NCBI RefSeq assembly: GCF_022581195.2
Contig: NC_061474.1
Coordinates: 8,556,001-8,620,000, forward strand
From: Helicoverpa zea
Taxonomy: Eukaryota; Arthropoda; Insecta; Lepidoptera; Noctuidae
Length of the DNA: 64,000 bases
Direction of reading: 5' to 3'
Both the position numbers and the translations under genes were made by a program. This document shows, in pieces, positions 46,835 to 59,000 of the stretch (its first letter is position 1; every line of letters begins with the position of its first letter). The notes under the pieces were generated by a model. It was not told where the DNA came from, did not search any database, and saw only the letters and a list, made by a program, of their open reading frames with translations.

Positions 46835-47233
46835 AGGGGCCCGATTCTCCTAATTTTACTTAAGCGACATACGATTGACGTTCGACTCGATTCGACTGAG
46901 ATCCGATTCCGACTCGATTACGATTGAAGCGTATGTGGCATTCCGCTATTTTTTCTTTTAAATACACGTTTTTATCCTTTTCTGTCATTCAATAATGAAT
47001 CATTTTGTCTGCAAATGATTTACGATTGCAAAATGATTGTACAGCAAACTACCGTATAGACCAAAATTACCAAAATAGCAGACCAATCGCACACCAATCA
47101 AATGTCAATCGAATACGATTGGTCTTTTATTAGTAGCAGTATGCCCGATATGGTTAAAACTGCTATTGCGATCATATTGCGATTCGATTTCTATTCGATT
47201 TTGATATTATTAACTTAGGAGAATCGGGCCTCT
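46835..47233. mobile_element. MITE with gggcccgattctcctaa ends
   Basis: Inverted ends: left aggggcccgattctcctaa, complement of the right end agaggcccgattctcctaa. The interior is rich in related cgattcgactcgatt words on the left and gcgattcgatttctattcga on the right. About 399 bp, non-coding, target duplication not clear. Confidence 0.75.
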
Positions 47234-47689
47234 GGATTCGAATATTTGATTAAGCTCTCTCAGTTTAGTACAAAGTTGATGATTATTATAATGATGATGA
47301 TCACATTCTATTATCTCTCATCAGGGTCATAGCGCTTGCAAAAATTGTCTGCACTCTTTTCGATGTTGAGCAGAAAAATTCCCCTCTTTAGTGCATAGTT
47401 AAGTAAACACAGCCAAGTCAGTATCAGGCTATACTTGCCGAATTTAGATCGAACCAACAGTTCCTGAGCTCAGTTCGATTAAAGATAACTTGCAAAACTT
47501 GTACCTGAGTATACAGAAACTTGAATCTATTTTTATAACCATCAGTATGACATTCATGCGTATATACGTAATTCCTGTCGAGTGGCACCACGTCCTGTGA
47601 CCAGGCTTCGTCCAACACGCCACTTGCACAGAGACCTCCTATTTAGAGGAGTATTAACTATTCCTAAGCCTGCCGGACATATTATAGTG

Positions 47690-47815
47690 CACAAGCTACA
47701 GGCACGAATCCTCAACCCAGTTACCCGGGCAACGCAATACCCCTAGGCTCAGACTCACTGGCTTCTGCCAAGGATGATCAATGACAGCCGGGACCTATAG
47801 CTTATTTCCGAAAGG
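47690..47815 (-). mobile_element. SINE fragment
   Basis: Reversed piece of the tRNA-derived SINE (cctcaacccagttacccggg, aatgacagccgggacctata). Both ends are missing. Confidence 0.55.
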
Positions 47816-48199
47816 CTTGTGTTTAAACACCACCCAAAAAAGTACCTATTTTACTACCAAAAAAAATCTAAACGGTTACCAAAATGGATAAATGGTCACC
47901 AAATAACGTTTCCAAAAATATTATTAAAGAAAACCATTTTTTCGTATTATTGACTACTAAAAAAATATATTGACGCCTTTAAAATACACTTTAGACCAAA
48001 TATTATATATTGTCACTACTTAGATGTTACCAATTATGTAATACCATGATTCCTAATTTGGTCATTTTTGTTAGACTAAAAAAGCTAACGATCGCTAGAA
48101 TATTTCCCAAATACCAATTTATATACTGGGGTTCCCAAACGTACGTCGCTTATTTATTGTTATATGAATTTGGGTGTAACTCAGTACGTTTAAAATGTA

Positions 48200-48430
48200 A
48201 GCACGCAACATGCAGCAAGCATGGCTTCTGTCACGGCTCCGGCGCTGCGTGGCTCCGGCGGTCCCATGCGAGCTTATCGTCGCAGATGGTTTTCACGCTC
48301 ACCACCGCAGCTTCGGCTTGCGCCTCAGCCGCGGCGGCGAGCGCTGAAACTACCTGCGCCTCAGCTCGCAGGCCGCCTCGCCCCTCCGTGCCTACGCGGT
48401 TTTGAATCTCTAGGGGTAGGGCAGACAAGA
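48200..48430. repeat. GC-rich patch of unknown origin
   Basis: A 230-bp GC-rich block in AT-rich DNA, with alanine-rich frames on the minus strand and arginine-rich frames on the plus strand. Composition alone explains the frames. It lies directly next to a SINE, so it may belong to a retroelement; no family named. Confidence 0.35.
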
Positions 48431-48479
48431 CTACGTGGAGTCGGTTTTGCAGCTATTCGTTTTCGTCAGTCGATCAGTG

Positions 48480-48958
48480 GTATCTAAGATATACTTAGAA
48501 AGTACATACAAACTTTGAGAAGTTGCATTGGTACATGCCTGACCTGGAATGGGAGGTTTTCTTTTTAAGAAATTAAAAAAAATGTAGTTCCCCAAGAACG
48601 TGACAGATGGCGTTGTACCTACTAGCCTTTGATAAAAATTCCTCAGAAATTAAGATTTCTGGACAAATTGTTTTCAAAATCTCTCGGGACATTCGGATAA
48701 TACTCTGACTGACTTCTTTCATCCTTTTATTCCCTATTTTTTAATAGTTGATGACATAAACGTTTCGTTATACGACCTGAAAATTATTTGATGTTGATAA
48801 GATATGACGTTCCGTTCCTTGCATTCACGTACCTAGGTCAGCACTATCTAGAAACCAGCTAGGAAAAAAATAAAAAGAAAATCCCTCATCGAACCCACCC
48901 TCATACTTAAGAGGTTGATTCTTTTCCCATTAGGCCATCACTACATCTTATAACTAAA
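48480..48958 (-). mobile_element. tRNA-derived SINE interrupted by a MITE
   Basis: 48480-48550 is reversed SINE body up to tgcctgacctggaat, and 48888-48958 resumes at atcgaacccaccctcatact (the tRNA-like head). The break is filled by the element at 48551-48887. Confidence 0.75.
48551..48887. mobile_element. 337-bp MITE inserted in a SINE
   Basis: Starts gggaggttttcttttta; the complement of its right end is gagggattttcttttta. It is flanked by AT on both sides, inside the SINE B-box region. Non-coding. Confidence 0.72.
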
Positions 48959-49139
48959 AGGCTGCTTGAGAGAGTTTAGTCCAAGAGATCCCGTGGTCGT
49001 CGGGTGCCTAATGAGATAATCAATTCATGAGTTTCAGCTACTATAACTTGTAAAAGAAGTCTGAAAAGGTGTAGTCTGAAAGGCGGGCCAGGCCAAGTTC
49101 AAACTGAATAAGTATATACATAGAAGGTACACGAACATA

Positions 49140-51387
49140 CTAAAACAAATTTTAATAAAAAAAGCATACTATTCAATCAACGAGTATATCACCGATAAAA
49201 AAATAACCTAAAATTAAATAAAAGCAACGTATAAATAAAAATAACTATAAAACGAAGTTATGCTACACAAAAATATACGTAATATTATAATATAAATAAA
49301 TACTTAAATATTATACTTCATACTACTAACTATTATATAATCTGTGATACTACTATATTACATTAAACGCCTTCCTCTCTTCTAACTATTTTGCTGTGCC
49401 CATCAGGGTAAATAATTGTGACTACCTCTATTATTTTATATTTTCCACCAAATGTACATTATGGAATGCAATAAATGATATGATATGATATGATATGATA
49501 TGATACATTCGTAAAAAGCAAGTTTTTAAAATGCCTAAAACTATGGGCCTTATTTATAGGAAAAAACAATTGCTTAAGTTTGTGAGTCCTTGTTGAGTTA
49601 ATCCTTTCTACCTATTTCTTGAGATTTACTTATTTATATTTAATGGCTCTTTACTCGAGTGCAGAAAGGAGTAACTACAAATAAAACAACATTTTTTTTT
49701 TCGATCTTTATTCAAGACCATAAATAGACAAACATTCTAAACATTGATCTAACACAGATAGAAGTTGCTAGGTCATAGACAATATTGGTTATGCGTAGGA
49801 GTGCATAACCATGAAGGTTGGAAAAAAGTATTGAAAAATAGGCCTGAATAGCCCAATGTGCCGATACAATACCTTATGAAATATGACTAGACATGTATTT
49901 ATATATTGTGGCGATTATAATAATTTACTTAGGTATTTATATTCAACCGACTTCAAAAAAAGGATGGTTCTCAGTTTGACCTGTATGTGTGTTTGTGCGC
50001 AATGATCTCACATTTGGCTTAAACGATTTTGATGGTTTTCAGCATAGTATTTTTCAGATGTTGTCGGTTATATTTTTATTTTGTGTAATTTTTTTTTGGA
50101 ACGAGATTAGCAGAGTTGAAATTGGAATAAAATATTTTACACAAGAAATTTTGTTCCTGATGATGCTTTAATTGTTCTTAATTTCTCACTATTATTTTCG
50201 CCACAATATACAATTTCTAAAGTATGTGTTAAACATATAACCACTTATAAGTGAAGTTTATAACTTATAATAGTAATACTTCTAAAGTATTCTTACACCG
50301 TATTATAATTGTAACTTATCTATTCGAGTATTATTTACGGTCTCCTGTCAGTTAGTCGGGTATATATTTTTATAAATTAGAACTCAAATTTTAAAATAAA
50401 TAGAACTTACCTATATTATAATTAAGAATATTGTAGACCATTTATACCAAAGAATGTGATTTGATGTTATTAAAGTTTGTTTGTGTGTGTATGTATATTG
50501 TATGTGTGTGTGAGAGTGTGTGTATGTCTATGTTGTGTTAACGTGAAAATGTTGAGTAAGTGTGCAATACTGTCAATGTGTGTCAGGTTTATATTGTTCG
50601 TTTTATGTAGTGTGTGAAATTCATTCAATGGGTAAATGGTCTAAAATAGGGCTCGAATCTTACAAGTACATTATTTCAATTTAGTGACTTAAAACGTTTC
50701 GAAAATGTTAAATAATAATTACATAACCTTATTAAAATAGGTGATTTTAAAAACCCGGGTATCAATTGAAAATATTATCACAATTTTGATTATTATCATT
50801 TTTATCTGACTTGTAAGTCAGTTACGTTTTTTGAAAAATTCGTTCGATTTACATCACTTTTTTATAATTGACTATATTCCCAATTATTTTTAAGATATAT
50901 ATATATATAAATATATACCAATTTAAGATATATTTAAATATATAGACTTCGAGCCCACACCACTTAATAAATACTTAATATTAGACCTTATTAAAATTCG
51001 ATAGTAGGTAAACTTATATGGAATTCTTTATGAAATATCTTAAATATTTTTATAACTAGATTAAATTAATACTTAGAGGTAACCTTATTTTATTTCGACT
51101 AATGTTTGGAACTCTTCCCAAATGCAGTTTTTTGACTATTGTCATTAGACAATTAATTATTATTCTTATATCATATTTACCAAACGCATGATGAGTAAAC
51201 GCGTGACCAGTACCAGTAAGATACCATTCTTAGATATATTAGGTATGATTTTGAAAAAACTAAATACTGCACAATTGCAGAAAATAAATTATTTTTTATC
51301 CTACCTGTGAAATAACCCTATAATATATGTAGAATCTCGGTTTCTATATCTATAACGATTGTTTAAACTGTGCATTGATTTTATTTA
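49140..51387. other. AT-rich non-coding DNA with microsatellites
   Basis: 49472-49505 is tgata repeated about six to seven times. 50463-50545 is a tg/tatg-rich stretch. 49945-50110 is a relic of a dispersed repeat starting ccgacttcaaaaaaaggatg, also seen at 56335-56450. No gene supported. Confidence 0.4.
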
Positions 51388-52313
51388 TAGTTCGGCCATT
51401 CAGAGAATGCGTTCCTGACACGTCGCGATTGAACTGACGACGTAACTTTGCAATGGCGTTGCAGTTACGATAAAAATATTTTTGCTGGTTGTTTACCGTT
51501 TTAACAATTGAGGAGCATTAAAACAACATTATTATATCAATAATCAATGAATGTTATAATTTTGTGCCAAACTGAGTGTCAAATAACTTGGTAAACAATA
51601 TTTTTCTAAATCTATACTGCGCTATTACAAGGTTATGTCAGCGGTTTATATTTTGTAGTGCTGTGCTAAAAATAACAGGCAAGTATCGTAATCTGTTCTT
51701 ATACAGTTATAATATAAAATAATACCTTTTGATTTTCTTTTTACTTTTATGAAATATAAAAATAAAACTATGACCAAACCGCATTTTTATACTTAGATTA
51801 AAAATGGTAACCCCAAATGGCGTTATGGGCCGCCATTTTGTGACGCTAAAACAGTCGTCCGTTGTCGTTTCGTGCGCATAGACCACGTTTTTCAAGTGTT
51901 TTCGATCTGTTTTTATTTGATTACCCGGCTTTTGTTAGACCGAGATATCAGGATTGATTCTGTTATTGATAATAATATAATTATACATGTAGGCGAAGAT
52001 GATGATGAAGACACCACCTCCTCAAGCAAATCGGAGTCTGATTAATATTCTGTTCGCACATTCAATTCAATGTACTTGTAACAAAGAATAAATAAAACAA
52101 TTTTATTATATGAATATTACCTTTTTTTGGTTTCCACTTAAATAACTAAAATATAAAACAAATGATTCCGCCAATTTAAAACGAAAATAATCTTAAAATA
52201 ATGCGGCGGTTCATTTTGAAGGAACGGTAACGAACTCAGTGTTATGTTGTGCCCATCACTAGTCGTGACTAACTGATAGGTGTCAGGAACGCATTCTCTG
52301 AACGGCCGAAGTA
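51388..52313. mobile_element. 926-bp element, longer relative of 22080-22306
   Basis: Ends tagttcggccattcagagaa and its complement, flanked by TA. The first 165 bp match the short copy at 22080. The interior (51770-52044 on the plus strand) has an open stretch without a start codon ending in an acidic/serine tail (GEDDDEDTTSSSKSESD) and a stop, with AATAAA following at 52088. This may be the last part of an old element gene. Confidence 0.72.
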
Positions 52314-52408
52314 TAGTGTCGGTCATTATTTTGGCAATTGACGGTGACGAATATTTTTTAATGATGACGAAAAGGTCCGAGTTTTCATTTCATTAAGTAG
52401 TATGATTA

Positions 52409-53075
52409 CACTGGTCAACAAATTATTATTATTATTTTGGTGCAAAGGTGAAATATAAAATTTCTTGTAGAATATTTGATACGTAATCGAAGTCCAGAAC
52501 ATAAAGTTGCACTAGCACGTAGGGATTTAGAGATATACCCCTCCTAAAGTCCCAAAAACGCGTTTTTTTTATGAAATTTGATGTAATTTTTTGGGGACAG
52601 CAGAATTTTCTAGTAATTACTGACTAAAGTATTGTATAGTCCTACTTTCCCCGCATTAACCCCATTTTAATTTATATTTTTGCAAGTTTTCTTTCTCAAT
52701 ATATACCATTTTATATCTAAAGTGGAGTTTTTTCATACTAACAGGCCAAATAAAATATAGGGAAGATCGAACTATCGTAGCTGTATACATATTTCATGAA
52801 AATTTAAACTCTTAGCGTTCGAAATAAAAATGAATTTCAATCGGGAAGAGTAGTACTATATAATGCTATAGATAGAAACTAAAAAACAATTTTGCTGTTC
52901 TTCAAAAAAATCGTCAAATATCGTTAAAACACGCGTTTTTGGGACTTTAGGAGGGGTATATCTCTAAATCCCTACGTGCTAGTGCAACTTTATGTTCTGG
53001 ACTTCGATTACGTATCAAATATTCTACAAGAAATTTTATATTTCACCTTTGCACCAAAAATGTTGTTGACCAGTG
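52409..53075. mobile_element. 667-bp fold-back element with TTA target duplication
   Basis: Ends cactggtcaacaa and complement, flanked by tta on both sides. The arms (about 52409-52567 and 52925-53075) are inverted copies of about 150 bp; the left arm has a small extra att microsatellite. The 3-bp TTA duplication fits PIF/Harbinger-type insertion. No transposase. Confidence 0.82.
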
Positions 53076-53099
53076 TTATTTGTTGTGTTGTTATTTGTC

Positions 53100-56000
53100 C
53101 AGATTTTTTTGTGATTATTTTTACTGTTTTTTTTTTCAACTATTTATTAATCAGAAGTTATATATTTTCAGATCGAGCCTACATTATTTATACATGGTGA
53201 TTTTTTCCAATTTATCTGGTACATTAAAATGACTGACCCTAGAGTTTGTTTCGGTGTTTATTCTCAAGGTGTAGCATGATTTCATTAAGATATAAAAATC
53301 GAGAGGACATAGTAACCCTATAAATAAACTACTTATTTAAGAAATACTCCATCCCCCCAATCATCTTACTTCTTAGGTTTTTACCTTAATTAATTATTAT
53401 CATTTAGGTAATATTTATTTCTTAAATCTAAACTCCGTTACGAACGGGCGACATCGACTAGATTAGTAGTTACGTTGCAGTTCCATCTGGTACAATATTA
53501 TATAATTTACACACTTATAAGTTATAAGTTCTTATAAACTATAAGTTATAATACTAGTGACTAGAATTATGAGTAGTATTTTAAATAGACGTAGGTACTT
53601 CATTTTTCCTTACTTATTTTTTTTATTGTGCGAGAACTTGGCAGTATTTTTACACGTCAATTTTAGTGCAGAAAATGGTGTTGGTGACATTTTAAAATAC
53701 AGATGTTATTTCTGAGGACTGATTTATATGGCACAAATATATTAGTAGGTGTTTTATTATTAAATGGGCTTTTGGTCATAATACAGTGACTTTTATTTGT
53801 CAAACAACATGATGTTAATATTGCAGTCCAATGATTTTTTCCACAGAGTTAAGAATGTAATAGATGTAGAACGGCCATATTTTATGCATATAATTTGTTT
53901 GTATATCAAAGGTATGTTAAAACCGCTTCTCTTGAGAATAACTTACTTGATGTGATGTTAAATCAAGAATGATGATATATCTTTACTTTAGAAATTTGTT
54001 ATTGATGGCAACCAGGCCCAAAATGTGTTAATAACTTAAACTTATTTATTGCAAGGTTTGCGTACTTTTTTCATAAAATTAATTTCGTATATCTCAATTA
54101 TATGTGTTTTATGGTAAGTAAGGAAAAATTAAGCACGTCAATTATTACGATTAAATATAATTATTATATTAGAAGTTACGAGTATTCTTCAACATTTAAT
54201 ATTTACTCAATTTAAAATTGGCATTCTATTAAGTTTCCTGTGGTTTTTTCAGTTACATTTTCAAATGAGTAAAAGATTTTTTTAATCCTACTTTAAAAAG
54301 TAAGCTTCCATATAAAAGACGCTGTTTTTTAAGCTGCCCAAAAATGTTATGGAAGGAGAACATTTTTAAAAAAATCTTAACTATTAGTCAAAGTGTACGT
54401 TTTAACTTCATTGCGACTTTATATGTACAATGTCGAATGTTTTACTTAAATATCTAACTACTTATTTTTTGATTTTGACTGCGTTAATAATGGTGATTTA
54501 CATTCTATTTTCTAGTTTCAAATTATATAATTACTCGTTTTCTTAATGCGACTTGTGTGTTTTTTTATCGGATTTTTTACGTGTTTCTAACGAATGGAAA
54601 CTTATTTCTTTGTTGTGGTTCCATATTCACAATTTTTTTTATTAATTGTCAGATTTTACAGTTGTTCCGTACTTTTGGTTTATTTAGATCTGGAATCTTC
54701 GAACTTCCTTAGAGACTAACTTTTCAGAATTGTTGGTGCACTTAAACCATTTCTAAACTATTAGGTATCACCAAACATTTATTAGAAAAGATACGTATTT
54801 TTTTTCTTTTTCTTTTTTGTATAAAATGACGAGTATACATCTTCGCGAGATTTATCAATTTACAGACTTATTATTATTTTACTCTTAATTACTTTTATTT
54901 TTTTTTACTGTTATTGAAGACATGTACACACGCGAGATTTTTTCAATTTACATACTTATTATTATTTTACTCTTAATTACTCTTATTTTTTAAACTATTA
55001 TTAATATTTACACACTACTGTTTTATTTCTTTGGTTTTCCAATTATGTGGCATAGTCACCCGGAGACTCCCTTAATCTACTTGGAACTAACTTATTATCG
55101 CTTTAAAATAGCTACACTCAACTTTCTACCTTATTTCTTCTCAATAAAGTGCTTATTAGCTTGCCAATAGTTTATTTCACTATAGAGTTATGAAAGCTTT
55201 AGATGGTACTTATTTTTTTTTAGTTTTCGAAACTGATGACTATTGAGTTTTATTGGTTCAGTTAATCAGGCTAGATTTTGCGAATTTATGTTATTTTTTT
55301 TTGGATGTCAAAAATGTATGTAGTTTTTGTTAGATTTTATGTAGTACCGAACTAGGTGTTATGTGTTACTTATCATTTCACCGCGTGTTTTTATGAAGAC
55401 TGGTTGAATATAGCTGTTTTATTGCATTCTAAATTATATTATGTCGCTTCCTCATTACAGTTCTATTGATTTTTTTTCCGGGAATTTCGAGTGTGATGTT
55501 ATAAACGTATGTTGTCCAATTTTAATATGTTTTTTCGAGAACCAGATTTTCAAGTAAGAGTTTTTTGCTCTTTTCTATTGACCTTATTCTGTACTGCTGG
55601 CATTTTTTGATGTGATCATCGAAACATTTTTTTTAACTCAAAATTCAAGTTGTTCCTTTAAGTTGTTTTTTTAACCCATGTTATGAGATAGCAATACAAT
55701 AACCTTAACTTAATCCTAATTTAAGTATAACTTAACTAACGACATCATGGGTCGTATTCTTACATCTAATTACCGTGAACGCTGTCGTATGTAGGATTCA
55801 TGCGGGTTCCGCTTTAGAGTACACTTATAGAACTAGTTCTAGACTAAGTATTACCTAACTGCCTTGCTACCTCGGCTGTTAATATAACACCACTATTCGT
55901 TTGGATAATGCAAGCTAAAATCCTATAGTTTCAAGTGCCCATTCTATTTTTTCTTAATGCTTTGTTCATCAATATGCCTATTCTGGCTCTTATTTTCAAT

Positions 56001-59000
56001 ATTATTTCGATTATAAACTTTTATAAGTGATTTTAACATCTATATGTTGGTATACTGATGCTTTCGTTCATCAAAATGATTTTAAATTTAATCTTTGATA
56101 TCTATATGGGTTAATTTAAATGTACTGCGTTGTTCTGTAATGTTGCTTTGCGGTCCAAATGGGTGTTGTACGGCCAAAAAATTTTTTTTTACATTCGATA
56201 TTGTTTGTTCTATTTCCAATTTAATTGTTCTGAGTTATTTTTTTATTAATAGAGCCTGTTTTATGTGTATGATCTCATATCGTTATTATAATATTTTTGT
56301 TGGTATTTTCCGTGTCTGCTCTTATGTTCTTTTTACCGACTTCAAAAAGTCAGGTTCTCAGTTTGACCTGTTGTGTGCAATTATCTCGCGTTTGGCTGAT
56401 TTCGACGGGTTTTTATATGTTATAGCTATTGCGAAATCCATTAAAAACGGCAGTGTTATATTTTCAGCGAAAAGTGCTGGCATTGATATGATTGGATAAT
56501 ACCTTATATGCTAATAATTGAACCCGAAATGTGTATAATTTCCTACGCCTAGAACCTTAAGTAAAACTTACCTAATTATTATCGTTAGACTTAATATTAT
56601 CATGCACTTACCTATTTATCTTAATATTACTTATTTATTATGAATCTTACCCAGTTTTTACTAACCCTTAACCAGTATATTACACTTACTAGCGAAGGAG
56701 CCGTAGCTCTAAAGATGTATTTATCTATGAACAAGTCTAAGGAGGTTTATTTCAATATTTTTCGCGCCTATTTTCAAATTTAGATCGATGGTGAATCAAG
56801 GAGGTGACAAATGCGATGAGGTCTGATAGAAAATAATGGATGAAATAGATTTTATTATGAAATTTTCACCAAATAAATTGGGATGATTACAGAAAGTTGA
56901 TGATGATGATAATGTTTGATGGTGATCATAATGATGATAGGTAACGCTGATTGATGTTAACCTCCTTAAAAGTGTTACTGTAATGTTAAAAATCTTTTCT
57001 GTGTCATGATGGTAATTTTGCCTGTTTTTTTTTATTTAATTTTTGTAGTTGCAATTTTAAACGATATTAAAAAAAATGTTTGCATAAAACCTCCTTTGAC
57101 CTGTTCCAAGTTAAACCTCTTCTACTTCACTTCTATTTCTTTTTAAAACCACATTCGCACAAAGATGCTTTGTTTCTAACCTAACTTACATTCTAGACTT
57201 TACCTAGTTATATTTTAGACTTACCTAATTATATTCTAGACTTACCTAGTTATTCTAGACTTACCTTATTATTCTAGACTTACCTAATTATTCTAGACTT
57301 ACCTATTTATATTCTAGGCTTTCCTTGTTACCTAGTTATATCTAGACTTACCTAGTTACTTGTAGACATACCTAGTTATATTCTAGGATTACCTATTTAT
57401 ATTCTAGACTTACCTAGTTATAACCTAGTTTTGATTTTGATTTTTTATAGTTATTATTTCTATTTTTATCTACTTTAACCGTCCTTTTTGTGTTTCATCC
57501 ATGCAGGAATATGTACATCTTACAACCTACCTATTCTACCTAACAAAACCATAGAGTTAAAACTAATAGAACGGACGAGTTGTTTCCAGATATAAACAGT
57601 ATTATATTATGGCGCCTCTAGATTTTAATAAGTCTGTATTTGATTTTTAAGTTTGCATAATTTCAGCAGAGCTAAATCTGACTGTGAGTTCTCCAAAGAT
57701 TTTTAATTTCAAATATGGTGGTTTTCTCTCGTTCTCATGGGAGACAGTCGTTAATTCTATTCATTTTAATAACTATGGTAGTGTTGGACTTACTTAAAAT
57801 GATCAATACTTTCTGTAAGTGACAAAAAACTTCCGTAGTATTTAATGGGTCAGTTGTTTTTGACTAATATGAATGGAATTGGAAATATGACAGCATGTTG
57901 TTAATCATATGATGCTGAATTTAATTTTGAGGCGAAAGCACAGTGTTATTTTTTTGTTTCTGGTGTTACTAATGGTGTTTTTCCTCTGCTGGTATGGTAA
58001 TAAGTTTTATCATATATAGAAAGTATTGCCAAATATAATACTAATCCACGTTATTGTGCGTATATCTATTTTATACCTATTTGTTCGTATCTCCTATTAC
58101 TCGGCTTTGCTCCAAAATATATTTACAAATTGGGACATTAAAATGAGACGAAACAGTCATAAAAATATACGTAATACTTATATATTACTGAAATGTTGGT
58201 AGTATTTTTTTTACTATCTGAACTTCAGACAAGGCAGTTTTTACGAGTATTTAGCTGTTAAAAGTTAGACTGCAGCCTAAGAGGTACATATTTTTAAATT
58301 TTATCATAGGTGATTATTAAAATTTGTTGGAGTTATTTTTGTTCTTCGCTTTGTAATTTTGGTGTTATCAAAACATCTATTTCTACGACTGTACCGTCTT
58401 AAATTAATATCTATCCTTAAACAATTAAAAACTACCTTAAATTAAAGTTACAACTAAAATACCTACACAATTCTTTATTCAACTTTTTAGTATCTTTTAT
58501 GTTTTTTTTTTTATATATTTTTATTTTAAAATGTTTGATAGTACCTATAGAATTTTCGGCCGTGAGTAAAACTCAGATTGCGGATTTTTATATATTTTTT
58601 CTAGATGTTGCTTAATAGTTGTTAATTTATTTTATCAAATCTGGCGTTATTTAAGATAACTATACTAGTTGAATAAAATAAAATGTAGGAACTTAAATCT
58701 ATGTATATTATTCTATACATCTACTTCAGATCGCTGTCATACTACATATCACTTGTTATAGGTCTATTTGCAATTAAAGTACAATCTTAATCAAATGCAT
58801 ATGCCTTAAGTATTATGGTAACACATATGCATTTGTGTTAAGTTCTTAAATGTAATTAACCTAGTTATTGTATATGTCTATACTTTAGTAGCTCTGTGGT
58901 AGTTTTAGAGGTAATACTCAAAGCTACAAAGATGTGTGACAGAATCTTTTGATTTCTAATTTGGTTAAGTATATGCACATTTTTTTTATAATGTTAGGCG

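Noticed and set aside
48221..48487. Alanine-rich minus-strand frame and arginine-rich plus-strand frames
   Set aside because: A GC-rich patch gives open frames on both strands; no splice or domain evidence, and a SINE begins at its edge.
56095..56499. 134-codon plus-strand frame
   Set aside because: Its second half runs through a known dispersed repeat (ccgacttcaaaaagtcaggt) and its first half is T-rich low complexity.
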